Source of the DNA: Candidatus Thorarchaeota archaeon MP11T_1 | Lineage (GTDB): Archaea > Asgardarchaeota > Thorarchaeia > Thorarchaeales > Thorarchaeaceae | DNA: 6,331 nucleotides | Reading direction: 5' to 3' | Assembly (NCBI GenBank): GCA_002825515.1 | Contig: PJET01000106.1 | Span: 1 to 6,331 of the forward strand | Shown here: positions 5,186-6,331 of the stretch, one piece after another | How the letters are laid out: the number at the start of each line of letters is the position of its first letter | How positions within the stretch are numbered: the first letter of the stretch is position 1 | Notes under the pieces: model-generated | What the model saw: the letters and a program-made list of their open reading frames with translations, nothing else | Database searches by the model: none | What the model was told of the DNA's origin: nothing | Position numbers and translations under genes: made by a program

Positions 5186-5541
5186 CACATTTGGTCATGA
5201 GATTCTGAATCATTATTGCGATAAGCCCTACTTTCCATGAACGCATCGATTCGTCTACTAGTCCACGGCAACAAGACTCCAAATCCAAAAATGTACCATC
5301 CTATTAGAAGGATAAACATGCCTGGGTAGACTGGTGAAAGTGGAGTAGGATCACCAAACAATGGGCGCAGTATTTCTTGAAACCAATAGATTAGGAGAAG
5401 AGGGAGAAAAACAACTATGAATAGTGCAATAGTTTTGAAACATAGCAATTTTGCAGCCTTGGGTTTGAAAACAACCTGCATATCCTCTTCTTTATTATTC
5501 AAATATCGCACATCCGAATCAAGGACTACTTTCTTAATCAT
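5185..5541 (-). CDS. Small two-helix membrane protein, cassette-like
   Basis: This 118-residue protein is of no family I recognise. It has a charged start (1-37), a hydrophobic helix at about 38-54 (TIALFIVVFLPLLLIYWF region), a short loop rich in Pro, a second helix at about 74-93 and a basic, polar tail (SRRIDAFMESRAYRNN). Both ends are probably cytoplasmic. The gene almost fills the space between repeat copies 3 and 4: its ATG is 12 bases from copy 4 and its stop overlaps the edge of copy 3. No promoter fits in that gap, so transcription must come through copy 4, either from a box near 5609-5620 or from the amidohydrolase gene on the same strand. An internal ATG at 5481 (residue 21) has a GAAGAGG only two bases away. 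The start choice is uncertain; coding is likely given the hydrophobic pattern. Confidence 0.6.
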   Translation of the reverse strand: MIKKVVLDSDVRYLNNKEEDMQVVFKPKAAKLLCFKTIALFIVVFLPLLLIYWFQEILRPLFGDPTPLSPVYPGMFILLIGWYIFGFGVLLPWTSRRIDAFMESRAYRNNDSESHDQM

Positions 5542-5553
5542 ACCATCGCAATA

Positions 5554-5576
5554 TCAAATCTCGCCCGGTCCACCAT
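5554..5576 (+). repeat. tRNA 3'-end repeat, copy 4
   Basis: TCAAATCTCGCCCGGTCCAC followed by CAT: identical to copies 2 and 3 from AATCTCGCC onward, with one change in the T-loop (TCAAAT for TCGAAT). Pyrimidine-rich sequence (CTTCTTCTTTCTCT) follows. It lies between the start of the small membrane gene and the end of the amidohydrolase gene. Confidence 0.85.
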
Positions 5577-5729
5577 CTTCTTCTTTCTCTAGCATTCCTT
5601 CATTCTTGTATCAATAATCGAGGAGAGGGGACTCGACGGTTCTCTCGCGTACTTCTCAGTCTTCTCAACTCAGAACAATCTATCGGGGACTGTGGCTGGT
5701 TGACTTCGCAATAATAGATCTACCCTGTG

Positions 5730-6331
5730 TCAAGGACTATTCTTCCTGACTACTATGAAGACTACCAATGCAGCGATTGGGATGACTATAACGACTACCA
5801 GTGTAGGTAGAAGAAGACTGGACGGCGGCGGTGGGAGAAGTTCTTCAAGACCAGAACCATCCTTCACAAATTCTATCTTCCCACCAATCATCGTCAGATA
5901 CACCTCAAGGTCCTTCAACTCATCAGCATGGACATCCAGGGGTGAATCCGAAAGGACAATGAGATCAGCAAACTTGCCAGCCTCCAGGGTGCCGATATAG
6001 TCTTCCTGGGAAACGATGTACGCTGCATCTATTGTCATCATCCGCAAAGCCTGTTCGACACTAATCTCATGTTCGGCCACCCAAGGTCTGGGTCGATGTA
6101 TTGTACCATTCTCATCATACGCGCTCCGAGTGACATACCCCCAGAGATGCAGGAAGGGATTGATGTTTGCAGATGTGCTGCTGTCACCATAGTTATTCCA
6201 GGAGAAATCAGACTCCCAGTAGGCGTGTATCCCTTCTTCAGGAAGAGAATACCGGTTCATTTTCCATTGAATAGTTTCGTTAATCATGTCTTCATACCAC
6301 TCTTGCCAATAAGTAGGGAAGTATCCTCTGA
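5730..6331 (-). CDS. Membrane-anchored amidohydrolase, C-terminal part (YtcJ/amidohydrolase-3 type)
   Basis: The frame is open to the right edge and gives 199 C-terminal residues; the N-terminus lies outside the window. The visible part is the end of a metal-dependent amidohydrolase barrel plus its beta-sandwich tail: a likely metal-ligand Asp in YWESDFSW, the helix motif VEQALRMMTIDAAY, and the hallmark GTLEAGKFADLIVLSDSPL. The family hydrolyses amide or related C-N bonds; the substrate cannot be told from this part. After a short linker (ELLPPPPSS) a single transmembrane helix covers most of the last 25 residues and ends VRKNSP, so the enzyme is probably tethered with its catalytic domain outside. 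That is unusual, because most relatives are soluble. The ATG at 6287 is internal; 14 codons in the same frame precede it within the window. Confidence 0.88.
   Translation of the reverse strand, partial: RGYFPTYWQEWYEDMINETIQWKMNRYSLPEEGIHAYWESDFSWNNYGDSSTSANINPFLHLWGYVTRSAYDENGTIHRPRPWVAEHEISVEQALRMMTIDAAYIVSQEDYIGTLEAGKFADLIVLSDSPLDVHADELKDLEVYLTMIGGKIEFVKDGSGLEELLPPPPSSLLLPTLVVVIVIPIAALVVFIVVRKNSP

Noticed and set aside
3335..5576. 3' halves of split (trans-spliced) tRNAs
   Set aside because: Known 3' halves have their own promoter and a pairing segment and include the anticodon or T-stem 5' side. Copies 2-4 begin at the T-loop with no T-stem partner, so they could not complete a tRNA arm.
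1129..5576. Integron attC sites
   Set aside because: No GTTRRRY/RYYYAAC pairs and no folded bottom-strand structure of the attC type are present at the repeats; only the cassette-like layout is similar.
1129..5576. CRISPR array
   Set aside because: The repeats are hundreds to thousands of bases apart with genes between them; there are no regular spacers.

Overview
The window looks archaeal. Candidate promoters are TATA-box type (T/A-rich octamers about 25 bases before the expected start sites). There is no bacterial -35/-10 pattern. The surface proteins are of a kind common in Asgard archaea, Thorarchaeia-like lineages and Thermoplasmatota: a secreted zinc carboxypeptidase with an Asp-rich insertion, a NosD/PbH1 beta-helix protein and an amidohydrolase, each ending in a hydrophobic segment plus a basic tail. 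Shine-Dalgarno sites are clear before several genes. An Asgard (Thorarchaeia-like) source is my best guess, but this is inference, and no marker gene is present to settle it.

Layout, left to right. Positions 1-1015 hold a two-gene minus-strand operon of multi-pass membrane proteins of unknown function; the second gene runs off the left edge. Its promoter region (1016-1086) carries three copies of a 16-bp palindrome. A 1351-3045 plus-strand gene encodes an M14 metallocarboxypeptidase with signal peptide and C-terminal membrane anchor, preceded by a hairpin-rich leader. A minus-strand operon at 3361-5057 encodes a small HTH protein with a Cys/His cluster, translationally coupled to a beta-helix surface protein; its promoter has two tandem copies of a 20-bp operator. 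A small two-helix membrane protein lies at 5185-5541 (minus). The C-terminal part of a membrane-anchored amidohydrolase (5730 to the right edge, minus) closes the window.

The most striking feature is not a gene. A 20-25 bp sequence matching the 3' end of a tRNA (T-loop, T-stem 3' strand, acceptor 3' strand, discriminator A, CCA) occurs four times in the same orientation, at about 1129, 3335, 5161 and 5554. No tRNA body is attached. The copies cut the region into modules of about 2.2, 1.8 and 0.4 kb, each with one gene or one operon, and the NosD-like gene and the small membrane gene end within 0-3 bases of a copy. This is the pattern expected of serial integration at a tRNA 3' end, or of a cassette-like array using a tRNA-derived attachment site. 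No integrase is visible here.

Functionally, the peptidase, beta-helix protein and amidohydrolase all appear to be envelope-anchored and outward-facing. The region therefore reads as an accessory locus of cell-surface functions, with at least two separately regulated units.
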